From Eurosta solidaginis (lineage: Eukaryota > Arthropoda > Insecta > Diptera > Tephritidae): DNA of 64,000 bases. The DNA lies in the NCBI RefSeq assembly GCF_040869045.1, contig NC_090319.1, forward strand, positions 381,253,601 to 381,317,600, read 5' to 3'. The notes under the pieces were generated by a model. That model was not told the origin of the DNA and did no database searches. It saw only the letters and a list, made by a program, of their open reading frames with translations. Position numbers and translations under genes: made by a program. Positions 9,611 to 22,170 of this stretch are shown here, piece after piece. How positions within the stretch are numbered: position 1 is the first letter of the stretch; every line of letters begins with the position of its first letter.

Positions 9611-12600
9611 AGAAATTAATTACCTACATACAAAGGATAATTAAATATAAAAAATTTAATATAAAATATGTCCAGTCTAATGTACATACCCACTATGTAC
9701 CAAACGCAGTTTGCTGATTTGCGCATGCGCTTGTGTATGTGTACCTGAATTTGTTGGTATGCTTTACACACCTCACTAGCTTGCGGCTATTCGGTAAATC
9801 TATTATTCTTAACGCTTTGCTGATTATTTAAGACACTTTCGTTTATGTCAGGGAAGTGTTATTGTTGTTTTTGTTTTTGTACATTATACGCCTTTCAATT
9901 GTTTTCGTAGTTGAATTTTATTTAAATTTTTTTTAGCATATTATGCCAATAGGAAAATAGTAAAACCACTGATACAAAATTTGCCTAAAACCGTTTTTAA
10001 TTTGACATGGAATGAATCACTCAAAACTTTATTACTACATGCACCCAAATAAACACAAACAGAAAATCAAATGGAAAAATATAGCACTTTATAGATTGCG
10101 AGAGTCTATCGAGTTCGTTTATTAAGTCCTTCGTTTGGGAAAATTTTTAAGGAATATTTACAGTAGCGAAGAAAAAAATAACAGTGGCGATTTTTATCAA
10201 TTTCGTCAATACACTTCTACTTTATTTTAAGAATAAACTTCATGAACTCAGTAACTGAAACTGTGCAAACCAAACTCAAAAACGTTTTCGAAAAATTTTA
10301 CGAAAATTTCGAAATTTTTATTTTGAACTTCACGAATTTTTCAGAGTATGCAGTGTTATAACACAATCAATTTTAGTCTAAAAAAGTACAAGTCATAGAA
10401 CTTTCAAAAATCGCATTAATTTATGACAATTTTATTCTCAAGCGTGTTTTAGAATATTATTCAAACAAATTTTTGTTAGTAAAATCTGAAACACACTTCC
10501 GAAAAAAAATTGTCAAAAATCAGTACGACATTTGAGGGCCCTATAACTGGTACTTTGTTAGACTAAAAGTGCTTGGGCTAAGAAATGGCATACTTAGAAA
10601 AATTCAAGGAACACGTTTTGATATAGTTTCAGTTACAAACTTCATAGAAGAGTTTTAAGATATTCAAAATAAAGAAAGACGAATTTCATTAACAAAATTT
10701 AATTAAAATTGTGACGGCTATTTTCCTCTTCACTGATGTATGTAGGTTAAAAGTTAAAAGAGCCAACTTTGAGTTCAATGAATACATAATTCTCAGCTCT
10801 TATATTGAAAGTTTTCGCGATCACTGGAGAGTAAGCCGAAAATATTCCATCATTGATTAAAAGATAATATTTTTTTATAAAAATGGTTTGCCTTATATAT
10901 CGTTCATTTGCTTTTTAATATAATTTCCCTGCATCTGCTTCTTTCATTTACTCTCCGGTGCAAAAAATTTCGCCAGCAAATTGCGCCATTTTTGGTAGGC
11001 GTGTCTGTTGCAAATGCCACTTCACATGGCATCAGTAAATTGTCGTCTAGTCATTATGAACTGTTTGTTTGTTAGTTTTTAAGTGTTTTTTTTTTCTTTT
11101 TTCTTTTCAATATTAAAAATTACACATATATGGTTTTATTATGCAACCGGTTTGATGAGCTTTGTGCATGCTCGTTGCGGTTTGACCTTTCTGTTTAGTG
11201 ATTAACGAGTCAACGAGATAAACTGGCTTTTCGCTTGAGTCATCTAGTGCATGAAGAAGCAAAAGTGTCATTATTGGTAAAACGGCATTTAAAATATTTT
11301 TTGAAATTTCCGAAAACTATTTAAATTGTTTTTACATTGAAAGGAGTTTTAACTACTTTTCTGATGAAAACAGACTTGTAAAAAATTACAAAAAATGTTA
11401 TAGAGCATATAATTTAAGTCAGTAAATGCAAAGCGAGTGGTTAACTAAACCTAAACCTATAACTGTTTGTGAAAGTATGAAGTTTGGAAACAAATATAAC
11501 TTTTTCCGTTATCAACGCGAAAATGTTTTTATGCGGTTTTATTCACTGCTGAGTTTTTAAACCTGTTGATTTTATTAACACAATTGACTTTTTTGTCAGA
11601 AATTACTTTTTTCACACTCTTTGGTACTTAATACTTTTTATCGATGATGGAATTTTCTCACTTGTCAATATCATGTCACTAAAGACTTTATCGAATGGTG
11701 ATTTTTATCCTTGAGGCTTTTTTGCCACAGTGATCTTTTTACACTGTAATGAATTTTGGGGAATTTCTGATTATTTTGCATGCTCTGCTAACGTTCAAAT
11801 CGCTGAACTGTCGAGTAAATAACTAAAATATTCAGTATTATTTAGACTACCATGGGAGCAGTACTTCACAAATATACTTCACAACTAATAGCGTGTTTAA
11901 ATCAAACTGATTAGTTATTCCTCAGCTTGCGCTGCCTTTATACTCTCTGTTGTCTCGTTCGCATATTTCTCCTAAGGTCTAGAACATGCCTTCTGGAACA
12001 GTTATATCTCATACTTGGTTATTTAGTTATATGCGTATGTAAGTGTGAGTAACAACTTCTGCTCTAACTACATATTTGTATGTGGGATAATCTCTTCACT
12101 TCTAGCTGCTGGTTATGTGTGTGGAATATTGTTCGCTGCCAGTGTGGCTGTTTGCTTTTTTTGCTGTTATGATATTTATTACATCATAGTGATGCTAATA
12201 TTCATCACAATATTTACCTTTTTGCAAAGGGTTTCTTTTGAATAAGTGAACTTTTTGTTACTACTGTCTTTTTAAAAACATGAAAGTTAGCTGGTGGTTT
12301 GTATTAAACCAGTCATTCTTTGGAAAGCGGTTGCTTTTAAGGTATCTGTTTGTCTGAAACTATCTATAAAATAGTAAAAGGTTCCAAACAATCTGAAAAT
12401 GACAAAAATATCATAAAATCGACTCGAAATGATTCGATGGTTCAAAATGAACCACAAATGGCTTCCAAATTATGTCAGCAAGATAACTAGTGAATTTTTT
12501 TATAAGCTCTTATTTAGTTTCACTTGGCTGTTGTTTGTAATCAAATCTTGCAAGTTTAATTTGATACAGTTCCCGGTGTCCGATTGAGCTGAAATGTTGC

Positions 12601-13817
12601 AGGCATGTATAACTCCGATGACAATGCAATAGTACTTTGCGAGAATTCGATAAATTAATCGATAACATAGTTATCGGTAAAGATTTGTGCTCACCTTGGC
12701 ATAAAAGCCTAAGTCCTCAAGAACGCAGGTAACTTCGCTTTTTTTGTGTATACAACGAAACTAGAAGTTAGGCTGCTATCGCTAAATGTTGCATACTTTT
12801 CTTCCCACTTGATTTTGGTTTACAGATTTTTGGCGATAGAATTTTATCTAAGCGAAAGTTGGAATTTTATTTTAAAACAGAGCAGAGATTATTAGAACAA
12901 TTAGGACTGCGATATAAACTGTAAGATTTAACAATTTAGGTGTAAAGTTTTAATGATAAATATATAATTATGTACAATATGGAATTTTTTTGTCGCAGAC
13001 GAAGAAGCCTAATTATCGTTACAGGTTACAATGAACTTATAATGTGTTCTATTTCTTTACAGTCAATTTATTTTTTACTTTTTAGTTAATTTTATTAACC
13101 AATAACAAAAGCTTATTTTTAAAAAAGTTTTTTTTTCTTGAATTTTATTTATAAATAGAGGTGTTTGTTCTCACTAGTGGCTATGTGACTCCTACTAACT
13201 TTTTTTTTTGAAACTGCTTTTGTCACTACTGCGCTTTTGGCAGCATTGACATTTTTTGAAGGAATGCTTTGTTTTAAGCCAGTTAATACTTTGGACCCGG
13301 TTACTTTTTCGGAACAGGTTGCTTTTTCAGAACTAGTCTATATCAACCCCGAAATGATCCAAAGAAAAAAGTATAGAAGTTTCTATAAAATGATCTTGAA
13401 AATAATTCAGAATTATTTTCCATATTCCTAAACGGCCCTAAAGTGACACTACGAGTCATTCAGCCTCGTGTGAGCCAAAATTCCTATCATGTAAGAGCAT
13501 TCATTCACTTCAGTGAGTGACAGTAAACCTGAATGCCTTTATGGCATTTTTGGTGGTGACTGTGAATGTGAGTGACTGCGACGCAAAGTGTCGCGGCGTC
13601 ATACATAATCTGGACCTTATTTTACTTTTTCGCCACTCGTCACTAAATTCTTTTGATAACGTCCATCCCCTCTTTGAACGCTTTCTTAGCTTGATGACTG
13701 AAGGCTAACAAAAAAGTAGCAATCACCCAACTAAGTTAAATGCAGCGACTGGAGTCGGCATAATCGCATCACTGAAAATTTAGAATTTGATAATAAACCG
13801 AATGCTATAGGATACGG
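9611..13817. other. Long spacer without recognisable genes
   Basis: 4.2 kb of AT-rich DNA. No frame exceeds 90 codons. I see no RT, transposase or host domain and no tRNA. The stretch around 12565-12665 has weak likeness to one unit of the satellite at 58-59.2 kb ('cccggtg...gctgaaa...gatgacaatgcaata'). It could hold distant enhancers or be intronic; the sequence does not say. Confidence 0.4.
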
Positions 13818-13865
13818 GAAACTCTTTCTCTGAAAGAGATTGAAACTCTTTCCCTGAAAGAGATT
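13818..13865. repeat. Two 24-bp direct repeats, each with a 7-bp hairpin
   Basis: Two units, 'gaaactctttctctgaaaga...' and 'gaaactctttccctgaaaga...', differ at one base. Each holds CTCTTTC, a 3-nt loop and GAAAGAG. Origin and role unknown. Confidence 0.75.
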
Positions 13866-13889
13866 TAGGAATTTTCTAAAAGGCTGGAT

Positions 13890-14035
13890 CAAAACTAGAG
13901 TATCAAAGCTATCACGTTTTGTGTTCGTGTCCTGTGCTCGAGAAGTGAATACCCCCCTAATAGGGCCTGTAGAGTTGACACATATCAAGGCAGCAACAAA
14001 GCTAGGTCTAAGAATATTTCTGGTACTTATTTCCG
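13890..14035 (+). mobile_element. LINE C-terminal fragment
   Basis: Broken frames resemble the zinc-knuckle tail of the RNase H-bearing LINE at 34.4-34.55 kb: 'tgtgttcgtgtcctgtgctc' aligns with 'tgtgttcgtgtcctgcgcac', and 'IKAATKLGLRIFLV' aligns with 'LEAAINLGPRKLLVF'. Only about 145 bp remain. Confidence 0.55.
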
Positions 14036-14464
14036 AATAGCGCCGAATTATTTTTTAACATAAGTCCCGATACCTAATTGGGAGTTTTTCGTATGGTCTT
14101 CACAACAAATTCTGATAACACTGTGGTCTTTTTCGGTATGAACTACTCTTATTCAAGGTGTATGTGTGTGGTAAAATTCGCCCTTCTGGTATTTTGCGTG
14201 TCATCGTTTCAATCAGACAAGTGTCTATGTTAATGAAGTTTTCACTGTACAACGGCTTCAATCGGCCTTATCCTGGAAGCGGGTAGACACCAAGCCAAGC
14301 ATAATTCCAGGCAGCGCAGTCCAAATTGTTGTTTGATAGATGTACTCTGATGTTCGGAATCGCGTTAATTCCAACAGCTTCGTTAATAATACACGAAGCA
14401 AGCCTTACATTCTGCTCAGCTGTAAGGAATCACGACAAGGGGCAACTGAAAACGAGTGCTATTT
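14036..14464. other. Unassigned spacer between LINE relics
   Basis: No domain recognised. It probably contains the junction of two unrelated retrotransposon fragments. Confidence 0.3.
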
Positions 14465-15495
14465 AACCCTCAGTAAACGCCTGCTATTATGGAGGGAACA
14501 CTTCTCTGCTCTCCTAAATGGAGATGACGAACCCAGTCCCGCAATCGATTATGATGGAATAAATGTCCCACCACCCGATTACGAGTTGGTAAGTGGCATG
14601 CATCTACGCAAAATATGGGCGGACGAGTGCATGCCCAACGATTGGAATCTAAGTGTTACTTTTCAGAGAGGGCGACCCCCTATCGTACGATTTATTTAAT
14701 TTGATGCTGGAGAAAATTATACTAGCTGCAGAACTTAACTGCTTTGGAACAATATTCTATAAAAATATGCAATTACTGGCATATGCTGATGACATTGATA
14801 TCATCGGTCTAAACACCCGCGCCGTTAGTTCTGTTTACTCCAAACTGGAAAAAGAAGCGGTAAAGATGGGTTTGATGGTGAATGAGGACAAAACGAAGTA
14901 CCTGCTGTCATCGTGTAAAAAGTCAGCGCATATGCGCCTTGGCAACCACGCTACTGTTGGCAGCCATAATTTCGAAATAGTAAAAGATTTCGTTTATTTG
15001 GGAACCAGTATAAAAACTAACAACAACGTCAGCTCTGAAATCCAGCGAAGAATCACTCTTGCCAATAAATGCTACTTTGGACTAGGTAGGCAATTGAAAA
15101 GTAAAGTCCTCTCTCGGCAAACGAAAACCACACTCTACAAGTCACTTATCGTACTCGTCCTGCTATATGATGTAGAAGCATGTACATTAAAGCATCAGAT
15201 TAAGCGGCTCTGGAAGAGAAAAGTTCTCCGAAAGATTTATGAGACTCTACGCGTTGGCGATGACGAGTTCCGAAGAAGATTTAACGATGAGCTGTACGAG
15301 CTCTACACACACATCCACATAGTACAGCGAATTAAAACGCAACGGCTGCGCTGGGTAGACCATGTTATGTGAATGAAAGATAATGCTCCGGCCAAGAAAG
15401 TGTTTCTATCGGAACCCGCCACTCCGCTGGAAGGACCAGGTGGAAAACGAGTTAAACTCCCTTGTTGTGACCAATTGGCGCCGGTCATCAACTTC
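14465..15495 (+). mobile_element. RTE-type LINE copy with two internal deletions
   Basis: Same family as the full-length copy at 47.2-50.6 kb. Order on the plus strand: linker ('LLWREHFSALLNG'), 'VPPPDYE', a jump to 'KIWADECMPNDWNLSV', then a second jump to 'REGDPLSYDLFNLMLEKI'. The RT fingers and motif A ('DFKAAFD') are therefore gone. The rest, 14653-15372 (about 239 codons), keeps 'LAYADD' and 'DFVYLGTSI' and runs to 'RLRW' plus 'DHVM', where a stop truncates it. The last ~120 bp resemble the 3' region but end before the conserved tail. Not functional. Confidence 0.9.
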
Positions 15496-15586
15496 ATATT
15501 TGTGATTTTACTACGCCGAACTACAGCTGCTAAATCTTCTCAGCTGAAAAACAAGACCACTTGTTAAAAAATTTAAAAAAATAAAA

Positions 15587-16705
15587 CAAGTAACGAAGGC
15601 TAAGTTCGGGTGTATGAATTATGGAATTTTTTTAATTTTTCGTAATTTTCGAAATCGAAAAAAATGGGCGTGGTCATAGTCGGATTTCGGTCATTTTTTA
15701 TACCAATACTAAGTGAGTTCAGATAAGTACGTAAACTGAGTTTAGTACAGATATATCGATTTTTGCTCAAGTTATCGGGTTAATGGCCGAGCGGAAGGAC
15801 AGACGGTCGACTGTGTATAAAAACTGGGCTTGGCTTCAACCGATTTCGCCCTTTTTCACAGAAATAAGTTATTGTCCCAGAATCTAAGCCCCTACCAAAT
15901 TTCACAAGGATTGGTAAATTTGTGTTCGACTTATGGCATTAAAAGTATCCTAGACAAATTAAATGAAAAAGGGCGGAGCCACGCCCATTTTGAAATTTTC
16001 TTTTATTTTTGTATTTTGTTGCACCATATCATTACTGGAGTTGAATGTTGACATAATTTACTTATGTATATAATGTAAAGATATAACATTTTTTGTTAAA
16101 ATTTTACGAAAAAAATTTTTTTTAAAAGTGGGCGTGGTCGCTCTTCGATTTTGCTAATTTTTATTAAGCATACATATAGTAATAGGAGTAACGTTCCTGC
16201 CACATTTCATCATGATATCTTCAACGACTGCCAAATTACAGCTTGCAAAACTTTTAACTTACCTTCTTTTAAAAGTGGGCGGTGCCACGCCCATTGTCCA
16301 AAATTTCACTAATTTTCTATTCTGTATTATAAGTTCAACTCACCTACCATGTTTCATCGCTTTATCCGTCTTTGGTAATAAATTATCGCACTTTTTGTGT
16401 TTTTCGAAATTTTCGAAATCGAAAAAGTGGGCGTGGTTATAATCCGATTTCGTTCATTTAAAATAGCGATATAAGATGAGTACCCAGGAACCTATATACC
16501 AAATTTCATCAAGATACCTCAAAATTTACTCAAGTTATCGTGTTAACGGACGGACGGACGGACATGGCTCAATCAAATTTTTTTTCGATGCTGATGATTT
16601 TGACATATGAAAGTCTATATCTATCTCGATTCCTTTATACCTGTACAACCAACCGTTATCCAATCAAAGTTATTATACTCTGTGAGCTCTGCACAACTGA
16701 GTATA
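15587..16705 (-). mobile_element. HINE family 1, copy D
   Basis: 'caagtaacgaaggctaagt' at the left, but the hairpin is lost ('cgggtgtatgaattatgg'), showing a deletion of the tandem block and sub-terminal repeat. The core is complete. The right end ('ctctgcacaactgagtataa') and the neighbouring 'tacctgtacaaccaaccgtt' match the divergent copy at 50.95 kb rather than copies B and C, so copy D is mosaic between subfamilies. Confidence 0.8.
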
Positions 16706-17669
16706 AAAAAACCACCAAAGCAATTACCAAAGCTATTTAGAAGGAGACAAAAAAATTTTATTCCTGAAATCTGTTTTGTTAAAAAAAAAAATATTATTTT
16801 CTTATCAATCGTAGAATTTATATGACTACATGCATATCCGGGCAACAATAATAAATATTTAATTCGGCGTGACATTTGACAAAATGCGTGATCTAGTAAG
16901 ATCTGCTTGCCTGAGTGAAATGGCCTAAAGCCAAACACATTTTTCTAAGAACTATCAACCATAATATTTGAAAAATGGATTTAAATAATTAGTAGCTCTT
17001 AAAACTATTAAGGGGCAAAATGCTTTTAATATCAGCGCGTGAAATATTTGAATAGCCCTTCGTTAGAGATATAAACTAAGTTCAAGGTTCCACTTTTAGC
17101 TCTTTTTTAAAAGATATATTAAACGCAATAACAAAACACAAGCAATCATGAACTTAAAGGCTATTAGTGTAAATTACATAACTAATAACTTTGTCAGCAT
17201 GGCATAACTTTCGCATAGTGACCGCAGAGTGATTTATGTGGCGGCAGTTAGAAGCACAAACAAAACAGCTAAACTTAAGATAGGCGCACATACATTCGTA
17301 CATCGAGACATATTAGCATAGAACGAGGTGTGAAATAGTGTATGGGTATAAGTGAGCTTGTGGTACACGTGCACACTTCAAAAAAAAATATATATATATA
17401 TTTGTAAGAAAAACGAAGGTAATAGGCAAATCAATACGCGCTGATTTCTATCTAAAAAGCTTTGTAATTCTCATACATCCAGATGAGCAAATGTAGTTAG
17501 GCGTTTAGAGGGTGACCCATGTGGCGTTCTTTCTCAACTATATTTTAGTGAATTTGGTAAAGCCCTGATTACTAACAGATTCGCTGGAAAGTTGATAAAC
17601 AAACTTAAAATTAGCTTTATTCAATTTAAAGTATTTTAATATAGCTTCAAACTTGAATGTGGCATCAAA
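16706..17669. other. Spacer
   Basis: No gene found. A short A8(TA)n tract lies near 17380-17402. Confidence 0.4.
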
Positions 17670-17681
17670 CTGCATTGAAAT

Positions 17682-18036
17682 AAAAAAAATGTAAGGCGCG
17701 ATAATCTCCGAAGAGATCTAAGGCCGAGCTTATCTTCCAATTTGCGTCGTGCTCCTCTTGATTTTCCCTACAAATTGGCCGGACGGGACCTACATGTTTT
17801 ATGCCGACTCCGAACGGCATCTGCAAGGCAGATGCGTTTTCACTGAGAGCTTTTCATGGCAGAAATACACCCGGATCGCTTGCCAAACACTGCCGGGGGG
17901 CGACCCTGCTTAGAAACATTTTCTTCTAATTGAAAAACCTTATTTTTAAAATTTTGGTGTTCCTTTGCCCGGGGTGTGAACCCAGGGCATAAAGTGTGGT
18001 AGGCGGAGCACGCTACCATCACACCACGGTGGCCGC
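17682..18036 (-). mobile_element. Full-length tRNA-derived SINE with 12-bp target duplication
   Basis: Read on the minus strand it starts 'gcggccaccgtggtgtgatg' and contains an A-box-like 'gtgatggtagcgtg' and a B-box-like 'gggttcacaccc' about 35 bases later. The head 'tggtagcgtgctccgcctac' resembles tRNA-Gly with anticodon GCC. A tRNA-unrelated body and a short A/T tail follow. It is flanked by 'ctgcattgaaat' at 17670-17681 and 18037-18048, an exact 12-bp target duplication. Transcription by RNA polymerase III and mobilisation by a LINE are known for such elements; the partner LINE is not identified here. The 83-codon minus-strand frame is not a gene. Confidence 0.9.
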
Positions 18037-18089
18037 CTGCATTGAAATGCTTTATGCTAAATGCTCGCTCACGCTTGTGCTTTTCACTC

Positions 18090-18175
18090 AATTTACGGAC
18101 GGACCTGCTTGTCTTATGCCGACTGTCAAAACGTATCTTCTAAGGCAGAGAAATTTTTTTGTTGAAAAGCAAAAT
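18090..18175 (-). mobile_element. SINE body scrap
   Basis: 'ggacctgcttgtcttatgcc' followed by 'aaggcaga' is a decayed copy of the SINE body segment 'ggacctacatgttttatgcc...aaggcagat'. It lies just outside the full-length SINE. Confidence 0.5.
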
Positions 18176-18214
18176 AACACGTTCATATCAGCGGGAAGTC
18201 GGAGATGTTACTTA

Positions 18215-18575
18215 ATTAGCGCTTAACCGTTTAAACGGTTATGGCCGTGCAACAAGGCGCTCCAGTCTCTTCGCTAACTGGAGTCGGCTGTTTTTTTTGC
18301 TTCCATAGGCGGCATTCGATAAGAAAACTTTTTTAGCCGGAGCATTATCTTTCGTTCGCGTGGCCCAGCCAGCGTATCCGCTGTATTTTAATTCGCTGGA
18401 CTATTTGGATGTCTAAATAAAGCTCGTATTTAAATCTTCTCATCATTAAATCTTCTTCCCGACGCGCCGGTCGACGCGTAGGTACTGATAAATCTTACGA
18501 AGAACTTTTTCGTTTTCTTTTTTTCACCTAATCTGATAATGTTATGGCCCATGCTTCTGAATGGTACATTTACCT
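18215..18575 (-). mobile_element. RTE-type LINE 3' fragment, first family
   Basis: 'agcgcttaaccgtttaaacg' at the left is the RTE 3' end. The following ~340 bp track the C-terminal coding region of the intact copy, including the reverse of 'RLRWLGH' and of 'NDELYEL', with indels. Stops in all frames. Confidence 0.8.
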
Positions 18576-18639
18576 ACTTAGTCTAGTTCGGCTGGCAGTA
18601 GAAGTTCAAAAGTCTTATCAGCCGACCAGGTATTACTTA

Positions 18640-18885
18640 TTTATTTGTGGTTTAATATAAAAGTGGATAAGAATACCTTCGTCTGGAGCATCTCCATCCA
18701 TTCGTACAAAATGGCTCAGACCTAAGGAGTCCCTGGACTCGTTAAGCAATGTAAATGTCTCCGGAAAGCTCATACAGCGAATCATTAAATTTTCTTTTAG
18801 CCACGAAGGAGAAGAATATGCAAAAAATTCAATATTTATAAAGCCTATCGTCTGGAAGGCATTACTCTGGCAAGGTTTCATAGAA
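18640..18885 (-). mobile_element. RTE-type LINE C-terminal fragment, second family
   Basis: The minus-strand frame contains 'SLGLSHFVRMDGDAPDEG', clearly parallel to 'RLRWLGHVMRMKDDAPAKKV' of the first family but too different to be a copy of it. It is joined almost directly to the first-family fragment and is also in minus orientation. Confidence 0.65.
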
Positions 18886-18959
18886 TCGTATCACCATATC
18901 GTTTGCCTCTTGATATGGACTCTTGGAAAACGTTCATATCTACCCATACATACTTGTAA

Positions 18960-19480
18960 CACGCCGATAGTAATTTTATAACACTGATAAAAAAACGATA
19001 ACGTTTTGAAAACATGTCGATAAATTTACGATAAATAATCTATAACTTTTCGATGAACAATGGAAAACTTTTTTATAATAAATATATTTTTTCGATAACA
19101 AAACTTTTTGACAACAAATCACTTTTTAAAAACAAATCGGTAACTTTTCGACAACGAATTGGTAATAATCCGATACCAACTCGATAAATTTTCTGTAACC
19201 AATCTAAAACTTTCCGATTAAAAATCAAAAAATTTTCGATGCTAAAGTCGATAACTTCTCGAATACAAATCGACGGCTTTTTGAAGAGAAATTGGTAATT
19301 TTTCTATAGCACGCTGATAATTTTTGGGCAAGAAATCAATAACTTTTTAAAACAAATTGTAAACTTTTGGATAGCACATCGGCAACAAATCGATACCTTT
19401 TGTTGACATACTGATAATTTTCCGATAAATAATGGATAACTTTTTGATAACAAATAATAAATCGATAACATTCAAAAACA
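18960..19480. repeat. Degenerate TTATCGAT-type minisatellite, array 2 (opposite orientation)
   Basis: Units like 'tcgataacttttcgataaca' run for about 500 bp with heavy drift. It is the reverse complement type of the arrays at 5.1-5.5 and 53.7-53.95 kb. Confidence 0.7.
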
Positions 19481-21169
19481 CCCTTTAAATACTGGTACTT
19501 AGGATTGTCTAACTTATGTGTCGCAGTTATGGATTCCTTCCATAAATGCACGCAATCAACCAGCCAAGGTACCAAAGATCAAAAAGACCAGCTAACTGCC
19601 CATGCAGCGATTTGACGCCGCAACGTGACCGCCACACCACCACCACCACCACCACTACCTAGGAGACAAACATTCACATATGAGAAAGATATTGATAGGG
19701 CAATTTATTATGCTCACTGTTGCCTCCGTTCGCTTGCAGTTGTTCGTCTGGCACCACAAACGTGTACTAAGCTATATAATTCCTCTTCTGTCTTCTGCAG
19801 TGCTTTACGTGTCTTCCATTTTTTAAACGCGTACGCTTTTTAAGCTTATTTTTGCTTAAATATTGTTTAGTACGTTTTGTTTTTGTTTGTGCCGCATGAA
19901 TTATGAACGAACGATCAACTCTAATATCAATGACCAAATGACATATTAGCAGAAATTGTGGCGGTGGCAGTGACAACTTAGGCTTGCGTATGTGTTAGTG
20001 TGCGCGCAGGTAGAGACGCGTTGCAATGCATTTGAGCGATTACGATGAGACGCTTATTGGCGGCTTTGGCGTGTGAAAAGGCATTTAATTCAACAGCACC
20101 AATAGGACAGTGGTCGGCACAAAGATGAAACGATAGATTGGTGTAGATGTGTTGGTATAAAGAAAAATGTTGTTTTTAGTCTTTGTACTTAAACTTGCAT
20201 ACGCGTACTTGCTGCATTGACTGAAAGCAGCAAGTACGAACTTCGATCGAATGTTTCAATAACGATTGGTGTTTCGCTGTGACCGTGTGACAAAGTATTA
20301 GCTACGCGCATATAGGTAGGTCAAGCGATGCCTACGTGTGGACATGTGTGCGAGTTTAGTATGCGCGCCTACGTAGAGTAGCAGAACGATTGTTAAGCAG
20401 CGCGGTATGCCGCAACACTTCATTCAACGCTGCCACATTTCGTTTGTTAATGTGATTTGATATATTGTTTTTTTTTTTGTAGGTTTTTCACTTCTACTTC
20501 TTTGAGCACTAATTTGTGTGTGCTTTTGTTCTATTCTTTGCCTTGGTTTATTCTTTGTGTCATTTGCGGCACATGCGTTGTGTTACAACGTCAATGCAAA
20601 TGCATCCTGACAAGCGCAACGTGGTGTGGTGTGACGTGACGACGCGCTAACACGCAACACCGATATGCCTACTTTAGTTGTTTTTGTGGTTATAAGTTGA
20701 GTCCTCTTGTCATCGGGTTGCAAAATATCCAGATATCAAAGTGAAACAACAATGCCAGTGCGAGTAAATATATTCGCTGAAGAAGCTTTAAGGAAACGTA
20801 GATCTATGAAACGAGCACTCTTTGTTCGAAATTAGTGATACAATAAACAAATTTTAGAAAGAGGTACATTATGAAATGGAGACCCCCCATTTCTGTAGTA
20901 TAACTACATACATTTGCAGGGACTAATAAGTAGTTAACTGTGCGTATGTGCTACTCTTTTCTGATGAGAAAGTTTTGGAATTTTATAAGTGCTACTCTTC
21001 GTTTTCCCAACTCTATTGCAAAATATTACAGCTGCTGTCCCATTCTTTTCTTCCGCTTGCGGCTGTCACTTCTTATTCCTGGACCTTATCCACAACCATG
21101 AAAAAATTATATATTTTCGAACTTTGATCGGAGCATCCTAGACTTCCCCCGGAATCGGAGGAAATAGCC
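19481..21169. other. Spacer with a (CCA)n microsatellite
   Basis: A (CCA) run occupies about 19630-19655. The rest has no frame that looks coding; a 72-codon plus-strand frame starts in the CCA run and has no domain. TG-rich patches near 20280-20360 and 20560-20660 carry no recognisable signal. Confidence 0.4.
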
Positions 21170-22170
21170 TATTCTTCGGCTAAGAGATGCCCAGAAAAAG
21201 CATCCGGACCCTGTGCGATTTATCCACGATGCAAGTTGGCATCACATGCAGATAAAGTTAGTATCATGCACAAACGAGCCTTTGGGCGAACCTTACAAGG
21301 CAGATATCCAGCAGGTTACGACCCTGAACTTGAATTCCACCTATCATAAATGGAATGAGACTTACTCCGAAGTTTAAATACTTATCCTCAAAAGTAAACT
21401 GAACTACAACAGCCGTATCGAAGGCACAATCAGGAAGCTGTTATCCAAAAATCCACATCCGTGGAATTGCACTCTGACACTCAAGCAGCGAACAAGAGGA
21501 CTAATTCATCAAAGATAGCAATAGCCATATAGAACCAAGTGAGAAAGGCTAATGGACATATCGCATTAAAACAGATCCGTAGCATTACTTATCGTATAGC
21601 TTCGTACGATGTTTTCAAGAAGGAAACAAATGCCTCGTGGACCATGTTAGGTATGCAGACACACTTGGTTCCTATTTAACGTGAGATAGTAACGATGTGA
21701 ACCCACAGTGTTTGAACCCCAGATAATAATTTCTGTGTTGACTGAAGGGATAATGAGAAATGTTGAGCACTTTCTTTGCATATGGGCTGATATGACCAGG
21801 CTAGAATTTGAATGTCTAGGCCGGAAAACATTGACTGTTTATCGGGGAAAATGAAGACAGTTTGGCTTATATTAGACGGATCAATTTCCTATATATTTAA
21901 GGAAGGATATGCTCTAGCTTTTCTTTTCTGTTGGCGCAACCAATCTACCCAAACTATACAGACTTACAAGAAATTACAGACATTGTTGAAGTTAATAGTA
22001 ATAGGACAATGTCCTGTCTCAGCATCAATCATCAGGGATATAGGAGCTTAAGATGCTGCAAAAGTTCCGCCTGCCGTAGTTTTTCTGTAGAAGGTACAAA
22101 AGAATACATACAGAAAACTTGGCCTAAGAACATACTCGTGCCATTTAATGTACTGCTTTTCATTTATTAG
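21170..22170 (+). mobile_element. Strongly decayed LINE, RT C-terminus and RNase H vestiges
   Basis: Near 21360-21440 two adjacent frames give 'LTPKFKYL' then 'ILKSKLNYNSRIEGT', close to the KYLG-type motif after the RT palm of I/R1-group LINEs. About 430 bp downstream is 'VWLILDGS', similar to the first RNase H motif (YTDGS). The order and spacing fit a LINE, but the sequence between is unrecognisable. Confidence 0.42.

Noticed and set aside
17996..18034. tRNA-Gly-like sequence as a real tRNA gene
   Set aside because: It is the head of a SINE with body, tail and target duplication. The acceptor stem is not completed, and several copies lie in the window.
18633..18881. 82-codon minus-strand frame as a host gene
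   Set aside because: 'SHFVRMDGDAPDEG' aligns with the conserved RTE C-terminal motif, so it is a retrotransposon remnant.
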